The notes under the pieces are model-generated. The model was given only the letters and a program-made list of their open reading frames with translations, did no database searches and was not told the DNA's origin. A stretch of DNA of 8,864 nucleotides from Planctomycetia bacterium (lineage in GTDB: Bacteria > Planctomycetota > Phycisphaerae > Phycisphaerales > SM1A02): positions 1 through 8,864 of the forward strand of contig SYGQ01000111.1 in assembly GCA_005799475.1 (NCBI GenBank). The letters run 5' to 3'. Both the position numbers and the translations under genes were made by a program. This document shows positions 1 to 7,327 of the stretch, piece by piece. Position 1 is the stretch's first letter, and every line of letters begins with the position of its first letter.

Positions 1-338
1 AGGTTGGTGAAGATCGGCCCCTTGTGCACCCGGAACTCGCTCGTGCGCTGGTCGAGGATCTCCGAGCCGATGATGTCAGAGGGAAGGAGGTCGATCGTGA
101 ACTGCACACGAGAGAAGCGCAGGTCGATCGCGCGCGCGACGCTCTGCACGATGAGCGTCTTGGCGATGCCGGGCACGCCCTCGAGGAGAAGATGACCGCC
201 CGTCAGCAGCGCGATCATGACCCGCTCGACGACGACTTGCTGGCCGACGACGGTTCGCGCGACATGCGCGCGCACGGTGTCGGCGAAGGGGCAGAGTCCC
301 GCGGCCGGAGGAGGGGCAGTGGCAATGGATGGCGTCAT
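1..338 (-). CDS. MoxR-family AAA+ ATPase, N-terminal part (3' end cut by window edge)
   Basis: About 112 residues are visible, from an ATG at 338-336 to the left edge. MoxR ATPases are AAA+ chaperone-like proteins that often help assemble or activate partner proteins carrying a von Willebrand A domain. Seen here: a proline/alanine-rich start (residues 1-13), the MoxR lead-in VVGQQ at 30-34, a Walker A loop GVPGIAKT at 54-61, then VQFTIDLLPSDIIGSE (78-93) and EFRVHKGPIF (101-110), both strongly typical of the family. Walker B, the sensors and arginine finger lie outside. The start overlaps the stop of the upstream thioredoxin-like gene as ATGA (338-335), and no Shine-Dalgarno sequence precedes it, so translational coupling is likely. 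Family assignment is firm; the specific client is unknown because the downstream genes are not in the window. Confidence 0.93.
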   Translation of the reverse strand, partial: MTPSIATAPPPAAGLCPFADTVRAHVARTVVGQQVVVERVMIALLTGGHLLLEGVPGIAKTLIVQSVARAIDLRFSRVQFTIDLLPSDIIGSEILDQRTSEFRVHKGPIFTN

Positions 339-1453
339 GGTGTTGGGGGGGCTGGTGCTGGCGCAGCGGTAGGTGCGGCGGCGCCCGCACTTGCTTCGAG
401 GAGCGCGTTGACGAAGTGCTTGAGGCGGTCGGGTCGCACCCCCGCAGCCGCAACTCGACCGTCGGCGCCGACAACGATGGTTGTCGGAGTCAGTTGGATG
501 CCGAGTGCGCTCGCGACGGCGCCGAATGATGCAGGGTCGCCCTGCGCCGCATCTTGCATGACGGGGACTGTGGTCTTCGCCGCCGTCAGTGCCGCGGTGG
601 CCATCGGCCACTTCGCGCGTGCGTCGCAGATGCCCATGACGACCACACCCTGTGCGGCAAACTCCTTGGCAAGCGGCGCGAGTTCCGCGAGCTGCTTCAT
701 GCCCACACTTCCTTGCGGCGAGAAGAACTCGATGATCGCGGGATGGCCCTTGAGTGCGTCCGCGCTGGCTGCGGTGCCGTGCCACTTGGCGTCGGCTGGC
801 AGCGGCGGCATCGACTTGCCTTCGATGCGCGTGACCCACTCTGGGCGTGACGCGCCACCGAAAAAGTCGCCTTGCGAGAGTCCGTGCGTTCCTGCGCCAG
901 CGCCGCCGGTGGTGGGCGCCTTGGCCACAAGCATCTCGGCCACTGCGGCGACATGACCGGGCATCAGTCCCGCCGCGCGCACGATGCCCTCGTGGTCGAC
1001 GATGATGTAAGTGGGCCAGAAGGAGAGACCGAAGGCCTTCGCGGACGCGCCCGAGTCGTGCGCGACTGGATAGTTGATGTGTCGGCTCTTGACGACGCTG
1101 GCGGCCTTGCTCCAGCCCGAACTCGCGTCATGCACACCGATGAAAGCGAATGGCTTGCCTTCCATTCGCTTGACGAGTTCGACATTTTCCGGGATCGCGG
1201 CCATGCAGGGGCCGCACCAGGTCGCCCAGAAGTCGATGACGACAACCTTGCCGCGCAGAGCAGTGAGCGTCGTGGCGTCGCCGATCCAGGCCTGCGCGGT
1301 GATCGGCGGTGGCGGTTTTCCTTCGAGCGCCTTGAGCGCGGCAGGGCGATTGGCACCTTCGAAGAACCAATCGGCGGGGATGGCGTCGTCGGCCCCGGCG
1401 AGCGATGTGGTGACGGCGAGCGCGAGAACGCGAAGAGCGTGGCTGAGTTGCAA
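335..1453 (-). CDS. Secreted tandem thioredoxin/TlpA-like protein, second unit lacking the CxxC
   Basis: This is a 372-aa predicted exported protein. Residues 1-21 form a signal peptide ending SLAGA. Unit 1 (about 29-178) is a TlpA/AhpC-like thioredoxin fold with WCGPC at 79-83 (redox cysteines C80 and C83) and the cis-proline region FWPT at 146-149. Unit 2 (about 196-355) repeats the plan, including the lead-in FF-G-A-RP...EGK..PP (30-50 against 197-217) and a cis-proline LTPTT (321-325), but glycines (G248, G251) stand where the two cysteines should be, so it should be redox-dead. A Pro/Ala-rich tail (359-372) ends the protein. The start is a TTG: an in-frame TAG lies at 1468-1466 and the only other initiator-like codons are absent. 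Unit 1 probably reduces or isomerises disulfides outside the cytoplasm; unit 2 may bind a partner. The stop overlaps the MoxR start. Confidence 0.9.
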   Translation of the reverse strand: MQLSHALRVLALAVTTSLAGADDAIPADWFFEGANRPAALKALEGKPPPPITAQAWIGDATTLTALRGKVVVIDFWATWCGPCMAAIPENVELVKRMEGKPFAFIGVHDASSGWSKAASVVKSRHINYPVAHDSGASAKAFGLSFWPTYIIVDHEGIVRAAGLMPGHVAAVAEMLVAKAPTTGGAGAGTHGLSQGDFFGGASRPEWVTRIEGKSMPPLPADAKWHGTAASADALKGHPAIIEFFSPQGSVGMKQLAELAPLAKEFAAQGVVVMGICDARAKWPMATAALTAAKTTVPVMQDAAQGDPASFGAVASALGIQLTPTTIVVGADGRVAAAGVRPDRLKHFVNALLEASAGAAAPTAAPAPAPPTP

Positions 1454-1461
1454 GATCGTGT

Positions 1462-1467
1462 CTTCCT
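1462..1467 (-). promoter_or_regulatory. Ribosome binding site supporting the TTG start of the thioredoxin-like gene
   Basis: On the minus strand AGGAAG lies 8 nt before the TTG at 1453-1451. Because an in-frame TAG sits just upstream (1468-1466), this site and the TTG fix the start of the 372-aa protein. Confidence 0.6.
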
Positions 1468-1511
1468 AGGTGGATCGCCGCGCGCGGCGCGCGCAGTGAC
1501 TGTACCGCCCC

Positions 1512-1575
1512 GCCCCCCCGGTTACGGGCAGATTGTGTGCCCTAGCGCACACAATCAGCCCGTAACCGGGGGGGC
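1512..1575. repeat. Palindromic repeat element, copy 1
   Basis: This is a 64-bp inverted repeat: arms 1512-1540 and 1547-1575 pair at 28 of 29 positions (the single mismatch is A1530 with A1557) around a 6-nt centre CCTAGC. The outer ends are seven C (1513-1519) and seven G (1568-1574). It starts 8 bp beyond the stop of the 915-aa dehydrogenase-like gene and lies upstream of the thioredoxin-like gene. It shares GGGCAGATTGTGTGC and the CC-G7-C flank with copies 2 and 3. Unlike them, it carries the C7/G7 flank on both sides, so its stem is the longest. No T tract follows on either strand. Confidence 0.95.
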
Positions 1576-1583
1576 CTGGGCGA

Positions 1584-4331
1584 TCACCGACAGTTGCCCC
1601 ACGACGCAAGCACCACACTGAGGTCAAGTCCGTCGACGCGGCCGTCATGATTGAGATCCGCGCGCGCTCCGCTGGTTGGTCCCCAGGTGGCGAGAATGAC
1701 GCTCAGGTCCTGCGCGTCGATGGCACCGCTCTCGTTCAAGTCAGACGGGCAGGCGAGCACGCCCGAACAGTCGGGCAGCAGCGTCACGGCGTCGCTCGCG
1801 GCGAGCCCGTGCGCGTCGGTTGCGGTGAAGCGCACTGTGTAGGAGAACTCGCCGTCGCCGCAGCCAATGGGTGTGATGACAGCTTGTGCGAGGCACGCTG
1901 CGACTGGGGGTTCTGGGTGTTCGTGCGTGTTGTGGTGCAGAACAGTCTGCCACTCGCACGCGACGCCGCTATCGCCGTGCTCGGCATCGGAGACCGTTGC
2001 GAGCAGCGGGAACACCGTGTCGGAGCCGTCACTGGGCATCGGATAGAGCATGCCGTCATAGAGACTGACGATGTCGACGACAGGTGGCGAGTTGTTCGGC
2101 GAGACGACCATCGTGGTCTGGTGCGTCATCCCGGATGGATCCGTGACCGTCAGGCGCACATCGAAGCGCGCCGGTTGCGCGGGCGCTGCGGCGAAAGTGT
2201 GCGCCACACTCGCGCCGCTCCCGAAGGTGCCGTCGCCGAAGTCCCATGCATAGGCGAGCGCGCCACCCTCGGGGTCGGTCGATGTGGTTCCGTCGAGCGT
2301 CACACGCAAGGGGCTCGGTCCCCACGGTTGGCTCGAAGTGATGCGCGCCGTTGGCACCGCGCTGCCGCCGGGCAGGTAGCGGATGCGGACGATCTCACTT
2401 CCCCATCGGATCGCATAAATCGTCGGATCAGTCGGATGCTCGAAGATCCCAACCACTGCGCCGAAGGTTGCATCGAACGGCTCGATCGACTGCAGAACGC
2501 CCAATTCGGAGATCGTCATCGACTTGAGCCACCCATGCGCGAAGTCGCCAAAGATTCGGCGGCCCCGCCACGCCGCAGGCCACGAGTCGTTGTGCAGTTC
2601 CGGTCCGCCGACGGCACAAGTTCCCGCGAAGGGTGATCCGGCCACCGTGCCCGCGCCGACGAGTTGCGTGGTCGCTGCGCCAAGTGTGTAGGTCGCCACG
2701 CGCGCGTCGGAATTGACATGGTGCCAGTCGACGGCCGGACGCGAGTGCACGAACTTCGTTGCGCTCACGGGCACTTCCACCACGCCGCCGCCGGTGTGCA
2801 TCGACATCGCATCGACATTGGGTCCGTTGCTCACGATGGTCTGCAGGCGTACGGTGTGAGTGCCGGCAGTGAGCGCCATCGTGTGGCTGGTCCAGCGCCA
2901 CTCGGTGAAAGACCCCGTCCTCGGGAAGTTGAATGATGCGACCGTCGTTGCTCCATCAACAACGAGTCGACAGGGCCGCGCCTGCGTCCCGCCGTTGGCG
3001 AAGCGGAACGCGAATGTGTACGAACCGGTCGTCGGTGCGCTGATCGTCCACTGGATGTACTGCCCGTTGGCCGTCCCAAAGTCAAGATACGACTCGCCGG
3101 TGTAGCCGCCGTAGGCAGTCGTGTTCGTCGGGCCCGAGTACACCGCGCTCTCGGCTTGAATGAGTGCGCACGGATTCGGATAGGCGAGCCCCGTCTGCTG
3201 CGTGTCCTGCATGAGCAGACTGCGGAACGGAATCGACGCCGCGCACGAACCGCCCTCGAGAGGATTGGCGACATCGGCATTGCCCACCGCGCTCGCGGCG
3301 TAACTGGGTTCGTAGTTCATCCCCTCGAAGAGCGGCCAGCCGAAATTGAGGCCGCCACGGTCGGCCACATTCAACTCTTCGTAGGCATTCCACTGCACAT
3401 CGCCAATGAGCAGCGTTCCCGGATCCGCATCGGCCGCGTCATGCGATCCAGTGTTCGGCACGATCGTCATGCGAAAGGGATTTCGGAGCCCGAGGCACCA
3501 CACACGGCTGCGCGGCGCGCGCGGTGCGGCGGCGTCGAACCACGGGTTGCTCGGCACACCGTCGCCTGTGTCGGGATCGAGACGGAGCACCTTGCCGCAG
3601 TGCGAGTCGATCAACTGCGAGCGGTAGGCGCCGACATCCTCCTTCGAGCGCAGGATGCCAGCCGCGAGAGCGCTCGTCACATAGCCGCCGCTGACTTGCC
3701 CGCCCAGGTCCGTCGCTTCGTAGCTCGCCGAATCGCCGAACGAGCAGAGCAGCGTGCCGTCGTCGCCGAACACGAGCGAGCCGACCGCGTGCGACTGGTG
3801 CGCGATGGGGAGCCCAGTCGCCGCCGATTCGCCCACGAGTACGGTCCGGCTCGTCGGGTCAACCTGAGTAAAGTTGGACCCGCTCGTCAGCCGGTAGCGC
3901 GTGATTCGCGCGATCGAAGCGTCGTGATAGGTATCGGTGGCCCCGTTGTAGTTTGGCGTGCCGAAGTACTGCAGGTGGTGCCGGTCGACGACATAAAAGA
4001 GGTAGACGAGGCCGTTGCTCGGGAAGTTCGGGTCTAGGGCGAGCCCAAGAAGTCCGTGATCGCGCCACCCGCCAACTTCCTCGTGCAGGTCGATGGCAAG
4101 GACGCGGCCCGTCTCGTTGTGCACATACACACGGCCGGCTCGTTCCCAGTGCACGAGACGACCGTCGGGCATGAAAGTGCAACCGACAACTTCATTGAGC
4201 CCCGCGGCGATCGTGTCGGCGACGAAGCCAGCGGGGGGAGTGGCGTATGCCGCGTGGCCGAAGATTCCGCCCAGAAGCGTCAGCGCGGCTGCGATGCTGG
4301 CTCGTGCGCGCTGGAGAATGCGTTGAATCAT
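1584..4331 (-). CDS. Secreted glucose/sorbosone dehydrogenase-like propeller with internal CBM, PKD and dockerin-like tail
   Basis: This is a 915-aa modular exported protein. Residues 1-30 are a signal peptide (cleavage near HAAYA). The propeller of the PQQ-dependent sugar dehydrogenase family spans about 34-388 and resumes at about 524-652: HGLLGLALDP (92-101), HQSHAVGSLVFGDDG (178-192), GLRNPFR (281-287), NFGWPLFEG (329-337), FVHSRPAVDW (527-536). A CBM6/35-like domain (about 391-511; QAES at 392-395, NVDAMSM at 505-511) interrupts it. A PKD domain follows (about 658-745; WDFGDGTFGSG at 696-706), then a second Ig-like domain (about 748-852) with the histidine-rich LHHNTHEHPEPP (798-809), and a duplicated dockerin-like tail (861-914; loops DLNESGAIDAQDL and DLNHDGRVDGLDL). 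Family members oxidise sugars with a quinone cofactor; whether this one binds PQQ cannot be read from sequence. GGGAG lies 3 nt before the ATG. It is divergent from the sulfatase. Confidence 0.9.
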   Translation of the reverse strand: MIQRILQRARASIAAALTLLGGIFGHAAYATPPAGFVADTIAAGLNEVVGCTFMPDGRLVHWERAGRVYVHNETGRVLAIDLHEEVGGWRDHGLLGLALDPNFPSNGLVYLFYVVDRHHLQYFGTPNYNGATDTYHDASIARITRYRLTSGSNFTQVDPTSRTVLVGESAATGLPIAHQSHAVGSLVFGDDGTLLCSFGDSASYEATDLGGQVSGGYVTSALAAGILRSKEDVGAYRSQLIDSHCGKVLRLDPDTGDGVPSNPWFDAAAPRAPRSRVWCLGLRNPFRMTIVPNTGSHDAADADPGTLLIGDVQWNAYEELNVADRGGLNFGWPLFEGMNYEPSYAASAVGNADVANPLEGGSCAASIPFRSLLMQDTQQTGLAYPNPCALIQAESAVYSGPTNTTAYGGYTGESYLDFGTANGQYIQWTISAPTTGSYTFAFRFANGGTQARPCRLVVDGATTVASFNFPRTGSFTEWRWTSHTMALTAGTHTVRLQTIVSNGPNVDAMSMHTGGGVVEVPVSATKFVHSRPAVDWHHVNSDARVATYTLGAATTQLVGAGTVAGSPFAGTCAVGGPELHNDSWPAAWRGRRIFGDFAHGWLKSMTISELGVLQSIEPFDATFGAVVGIFEHPTDPTIYAIRWGSEIVRIRYLPGGSAVPTARITSSQPWGPSPLRVTLDGTTSTDPEGGALAYAWDFGDGTFGSGASVAHTFAAAPAQPARFDVRLTVTDPSGMTHQTTMVVSPNNSPPVVDIVSLYDGMLYPMPSDGSDTVFPLLATVSDAEHGDSGVACEWQTVLHHNTHEHPEPPVAACLAQAVITPIGCGDGEFSYTVRFTATDAHGLAASDAVTLLPDCSGVLACPSDLNESGAIDAQDLSVILATWGPTSGARADLNHDGRVDGLDLSVVLASWGNCR

Positions 4332-4369
4332 CGTCTCCCGAGGGTATCGCGCGCCAAGTGCCCTTCAAA

Positions 4370-4394
4370 TGGACTCACCAACTCTTGCAGTCCA
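4370..4394. promoter_or_regulatory. Possible operator-like inverted repeat in the divergent intergenic spacer
   Basis: TGGACT (4370-4375) and AGTCCA (4389-4394) form 6-bp arms with a 13-nt spacer, so the half-sites are centred 19 bp apart, about two helical turns. It sits in the 91-bp spacer between the dehydrogenase-like gene and the sulfatase, where a shared regulator would bind. A match this short is expected by chance at an appreciable rate in a region of this size. I see no convincing -35/-10 pair in the spacer on either strand. Confidence 0.2.
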
Positions 4395-4414
4395 AAGGAA
4401 TCGCAGCACACTTC

Positions 4415-4420
4415 GAGGGA
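4415..4420 (+). promoter_or_regulatory. Putative ribosome binding site of the sulfatase, deciding the start
   Basis: GAGGGA ends 2 nt before the ATG at 4423, so the core GAGG is 4 nt from the start. The spacing is short but the upstream in-frame ATG at 4369 has no purine-rich site at all, so 4423 is preferred. Confidence 0.4.
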
Positions 4421-4422
4421 CA

Positions 4423-6609
4423 ATGCTGACTCGGGTCTTCGAGAAACAACTGGCTGTCGCGGGCGATCCTCGAGCCCACCCGCCTCGCGTTGCGTTGGCG
4501 GAATGGAGCGCGATCGTCTCGGTGCTCGCGATGAGCCCAGCGATCACTTCAGCCGCCGAACCGACTCGCAACGGCGGTCCCGACCAGCGATCCAACATTC
4601 TCTTCGTCATCCTCGACGATGTCGGTGCGGATCAACTCCGGGTGAGCAATCCCCTCGGAGTTGGCCTCGCGCACACGCCGACGATCACCGCGATCGCACA
4701 GCAAGGTGTGAACTTCACGAACTGCTGGGCGATGCCTGAGTGTTCCCCGAGCCGAGTCTGCTTTTTCACCGGGCGCTTCCCGATGCGCACGGGCGTCGTG
4801 AGTCCGATGACGCAGCCGACGCTGCCGCAGTCGCAGTGCTCGCCGCTTGAAGCGACGACGCCGCGGCTTCTCACCCAAGCGGGGTACTCGTCGATGCTCA
4901 TCGGGAAGTTTCACATCGCGCAGTCGGACTGGAACCCTGCGGGAATCGCCGCGCCAGCGTCGTGCGGCTTCACGAACTTCAACGGCACGCTCCTTGGAGC
5001 ACCGCCGTACATCGACCCGACGATTGCCGGGCAGGCGACGCGGTCCGACGGCGTCGGTCTCTCGTGCGGTCTCCCCATCGAAGGCAACGCACCCGCGATC
5101 TGCGCGTGCGGCTTCCAGGATGGAACTTGCGCCGAGGGGGTCGATGCGCTTGAGTGTCTTCAACTCGGTGGTGTCCCGCTGGTGGACAGCGCCGGCAATG
5201 CGGTGCGATCGTGTGCGAACTACTCGTCCGCTGCGATCGCGTGGGGAAACTTCAACGGCAACTATGTGTGGCCGCGCACGGTGAACAGCGGCGATGTCGC
5301 GTATCAGGAGAGTCCGGTGCGCGTCTATGCGGACACGGACCAGGCGCTGCACGCCGTGCAGTTCATTCGTGCGCAGCGTGCGCTCAGTCACCGGTGGATG
5401 TGCACGCTGTCGTTCTCGGGTGACCACGATCCGTGGCAACCGCCGCCTGCGCAGTTGCTGCCTCCGGGCTCGGCGTGGCCGACAGACTTGCCGCTGGTGT
5501 GCGACGAGGAGACGGGGGTCAAATCGGCGACTCCGGCGCAGCGCGAGTTGAGCAACCGAACGATCGAGTCGATGGATCAGCAGATCCGGCATGTGCTCAT
5601 TGCGACCGGACTGGCGCATGAGGGTGGTGCTGGGCTTACGCTGACGGCGCCCGACACCGTCATCGTCGTTGTCGGCGACAATGGATCTTTCCTGACGACC
5701 GTGCGCGCGCCGTTCAATCCCGTGCGCGCGAAGGCAACGGTGTATCAGACCGGCGTGTGCGTACCGCTCGTGATCGCGGGTGGGCCGACGGTGGCACCCG
5801 GGCGCGCATGCGACTCGATGGTGAGTGTTGTGGATCTCTTCGAACTCTGGGGCGAACTCGCTGGCATCGATGTGCGTGCGGCGGTTCCCGAGGGTCGCCG
5901 GCTCGACTCGCGCGGCATGAAGGGGTACCTCACTACGCCTGACGCAGCGAATGCGAGGCAGTTCAACTACTCCGGATACGCGGCGGCGCATTTGGCCGAA
6001 CAGTGCTTCCCGTGCCTGCTGAGTTTGGGCGGTGGACCCATCTGCACCGACAGCATCCTCACGACGCAGCAGCTTTGCGAGTCGCAAGGGGGCGTGTGGT
6101 ACGGCCCGGGAGGGTCGACGATCTACACCGACTGCTGCGACCTGATGAAGGGGCTCGCGATCGAGGGGGAGTTGACCTTTGTGTATGCGGCGCAGCAGGC
6201 GATCACCGACGGTCGGTGGAAACTTGTGGTCAACACACTGCCCTGGTGCGTCGATGAGTCAAAGGCCCACGAGTTTTATGACCTCGCAGCGTGCCCGTTC
6301 GCCGAAGTGCTTCACGGGCGAGGGGTCGACAACCCTGAGTGCAACCTGCTCGCGAGTGACCACCCGCTTGCGCCTCCGGCGGCGCTGGCGTACACGCAAC
6401 TCAAAGCGAGGCTCGCCGAACTCGAGGCGACGGCGCAGCCATGCCCAGGTGACGCGACGATGAACGGCGTTGTCAATGCGCTCGACATTGGTGTGCTCAT
6501 GGCATACTGGGGCGGGCCGAGCGTCTGCGACTTCAACAACGACGCGACGACCAATGCGCAGGATCTTGGCATCCTGCTGGGCAACTACGGTGTGTGCGGC
6601 GCACCGTAG
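4423..6609 (+). CDS. Secreted type I (formylglycine) sulfatase with dockerin-like tail
   Basis: This 728-aa protein hydrolyses sulfate esters, probably on polysaccharide. Numbered from the ATG at 4423: a long N-terminal region with a hydrophobic stretch at about 23-45 serves as export signal; NILFVILDDVG (58-68) gives the metal-binding DD; CSPSR (107-111) is the signature whose cysteine is converted to formylglycine; TGRFPMRTGV (116-125) follows; LIGKFH (159-164) matches the family K-x-H; VVGDNGS (416-422) holds the second metal-binding D/N pair. Maturation needs a formylglycine-generating enzyme that is not in this window. Two cysteine-rich insertions (about 227-264 and 531-572) share a pattern. 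Residues 674-726 form a dockerin-like duplicated tail starting CPGD and ending GVC, with weaker calcium loops than the neighbour's tail. An in-frame ATG at 4369 would add 18 residues but lacks a ribosome site. The natural substrate cannot be told from sequence. Confidence 0.93.
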   Translation: MLTRVFEKQLAVAGDPRAHPPRVALAEWSAIVSVLAMSPAITSAAEPTRNGGPDQRSNILFVILDDVGADQLRVSNPLGVGLAHTPTITAIAQQGVNFTNCWAMPECSPSRVCFFTGRFPMRTGVVSPMTQPTLPQSQCSPLEATTPRLLTQAGYSSMLIGKFHIAQSDWNPAGIAAPASCGFTNFNGTLLGAPPYIDPTIAGQATRSDGVGLSCGLPIEGNAPAICACGFQDGTCAEGVDALECLQLGGVPLVDSAGNAVRSCANYSSAAIAWGNFNGNYVWPRTVNSGDVAYQESPVRVYADTDQALHAVQFIRAQRALSHRWMCTLSFSGDHDPWQPPPAQLLPPGSAWPTDLPLVCDEETGVKSATPAQRELSNRTIESMDQQIRHVLIATGLAHEGGAGLTLTAPDTVIVVVGDNGSFLTTVRAPFNPVRAKATVYQTGVCVPLVIAGGPTVAPGRACDSMVSVVDLFELWGELAGIDVRAAVPEGRRLDSRGMKGYLTTPDAANARQFNYSGYAAAHLAEQCFPCLLSLGGGPICTDSILTTQQLCESQGGVWYGPGGSTIYTDCCDLMKGLAIEGELTFVYAAQQAITDGRWKLVVNTLPWCVDESKAHEFYDLAACPFAEVLHGRGVDNPECNLLASDHPLAPPAALAYTQLKARLAELEATAQPCPGDATMNGVVNALDIGVLMAYWGGPSVCDFNNDATTNAQDLGILLGNYGVCGAP

Positions 6610-6638
6610 TTCCCCGTCGCCGATCGGAGTGTCGTGGT

Positions 6639-7286
6639 TCAGGTCGGCAGCGTGTTCGGCGCCTTCGGTGCCCAGTTGTTGACACCGCCTTCGAGCAGGT
6701 CGAAGAGTCCCCAGATGCTGCAGAACTCATCGCCGGGACCGAATTGCGCGGCACCGACGCGGCGGATCTTGTGACCGCACTCGCATGAGGGATCGCGGTC
6801 ACGACGAAACGCGCTGACACCAGGAAGTCGAGTCGTTCCGTGGCTGAGAGACTCTCCCTCGAATCCCATGTCGCGCGCGAACGCGGTGCCGCCGTCGCAG
6901 ACGACGCGGAACTGCCATCCGCGCGTGGCGATCTGATGACGAGCGGACTCTGGCGTGTTTGGCGTCGCGAGGACGAACGCCGTGCGACGCGCCATCTGGA
7001 GCGCAAACGCGCTGAGGCCGTCGGCCCACAGCGCGCAGTACTGGCATCGCTCGCCCATGTTGTGGATGACAAGGAGATCATCGTGGTCGCCGAAGAGTTC
7101 GGCCAATCGCACGGCGCCGCCCTCAGGGGAACGAAAGGTGTAATCGGCGACGGCGGGAATCGCAGCACCTTGTTTGCGCGTGCTGATGAGCTCCTTGCGG
7201 AGTTCAGCGATGCTCGCTTCGAGTTCCGCCACGCGCGCCGCGTGTTCGCGAAATGGCGAGTGACCGCAGTCCTTGTGTGTTCCCAT
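6639..7286 (-). CDS. DUF899 thioredoxin-like family protein
   Basis: This is a 215-aa cytoplasmic protein with no signal peptide. Residues 14-38 look like a short coiled coil. The rest matches the DUF899 branch of thioredoxin-like proteins: DYTFRSPEGG (48-57), LFGDHDDLLVIHNMG (64-78), CQYCALWADG (81-90) with a CxxC at C81/C84, GWQFRVVCDGGTAFARDMGF (123-142), PGVSAFRRD (155-163) and GPGDEFCSIWGLFDLL (183-198). The family's reaction is not established; a redox role is suggested by the CxxC. The ATG at 7286 is chosen because the frame upstream runs through the palindromic repeat and gives repeat-derived peptide; no ribosome site is evident before it. It ends 29 bp from the convergent sulfatase stop, with no terminator hairpin between them. 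It may be transcribed with the DUF559 gene upstream, across repeat copy 2. Confidence 0.9.
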   Translation of the reverse strand: MGTHKDCGHSPFREHAARVAELEASIAELRKELISTRKQGAAIPAVADYTFRSPEGGAVRLAELFGDHDDLLVIHNMGERCQYCALWADGLSAFALQMARRTAFVLATPNTPESARHQIATRGWQFRVVCDGGTAFARDMGFEGESLSHGTTRLPGVSAFRRDRDPSCECGHKIRRVGAAQFGPGDEFCSIWGLFDLLEGGVNNWAPKAPNTLPT

Positions 7287-7327
7287 GCACGCGAGGCTAC
7301 CGAGACGCGAAGACCACCCAACCCGCA

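Noticed and set aside
24..956. 310-aa open frame on the plus strand opposite the MoxR and thioredoxin-like genes
   Set aside because: Low-complexity Arg/Ala/Ser composition with no family motif; it is the antisense shadow of two well-supported genes in high-GC DNA.
1477..1488. GCCGCGCGCGGC palindrome upstream of the thioredoxin-like gene
   Set aside because: A simple alternating GC stretch that is expected by chance in DNA of this composition.
1647..2636. 329-aa open frame on the plus strand opposite the dehydrogenase-like gene
   Set aside because: Shadow of the PKD and dockerin-like coding region; no motif and no ribosome site.
4369..4422. Sulfatase start at the upstream ATG 4369
   Set aside because: No purine-rich site before it, it worsens the export signal, and it would consume much of the divergent promoter spacer.
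4549..6087. 512-aa open frame on the minus strand inside the sulfatase
   Set aside because: Arg-rich antisense translation with no recognisable domain, whereas the sulfatase frame carries all catalytic motifs through the same region.
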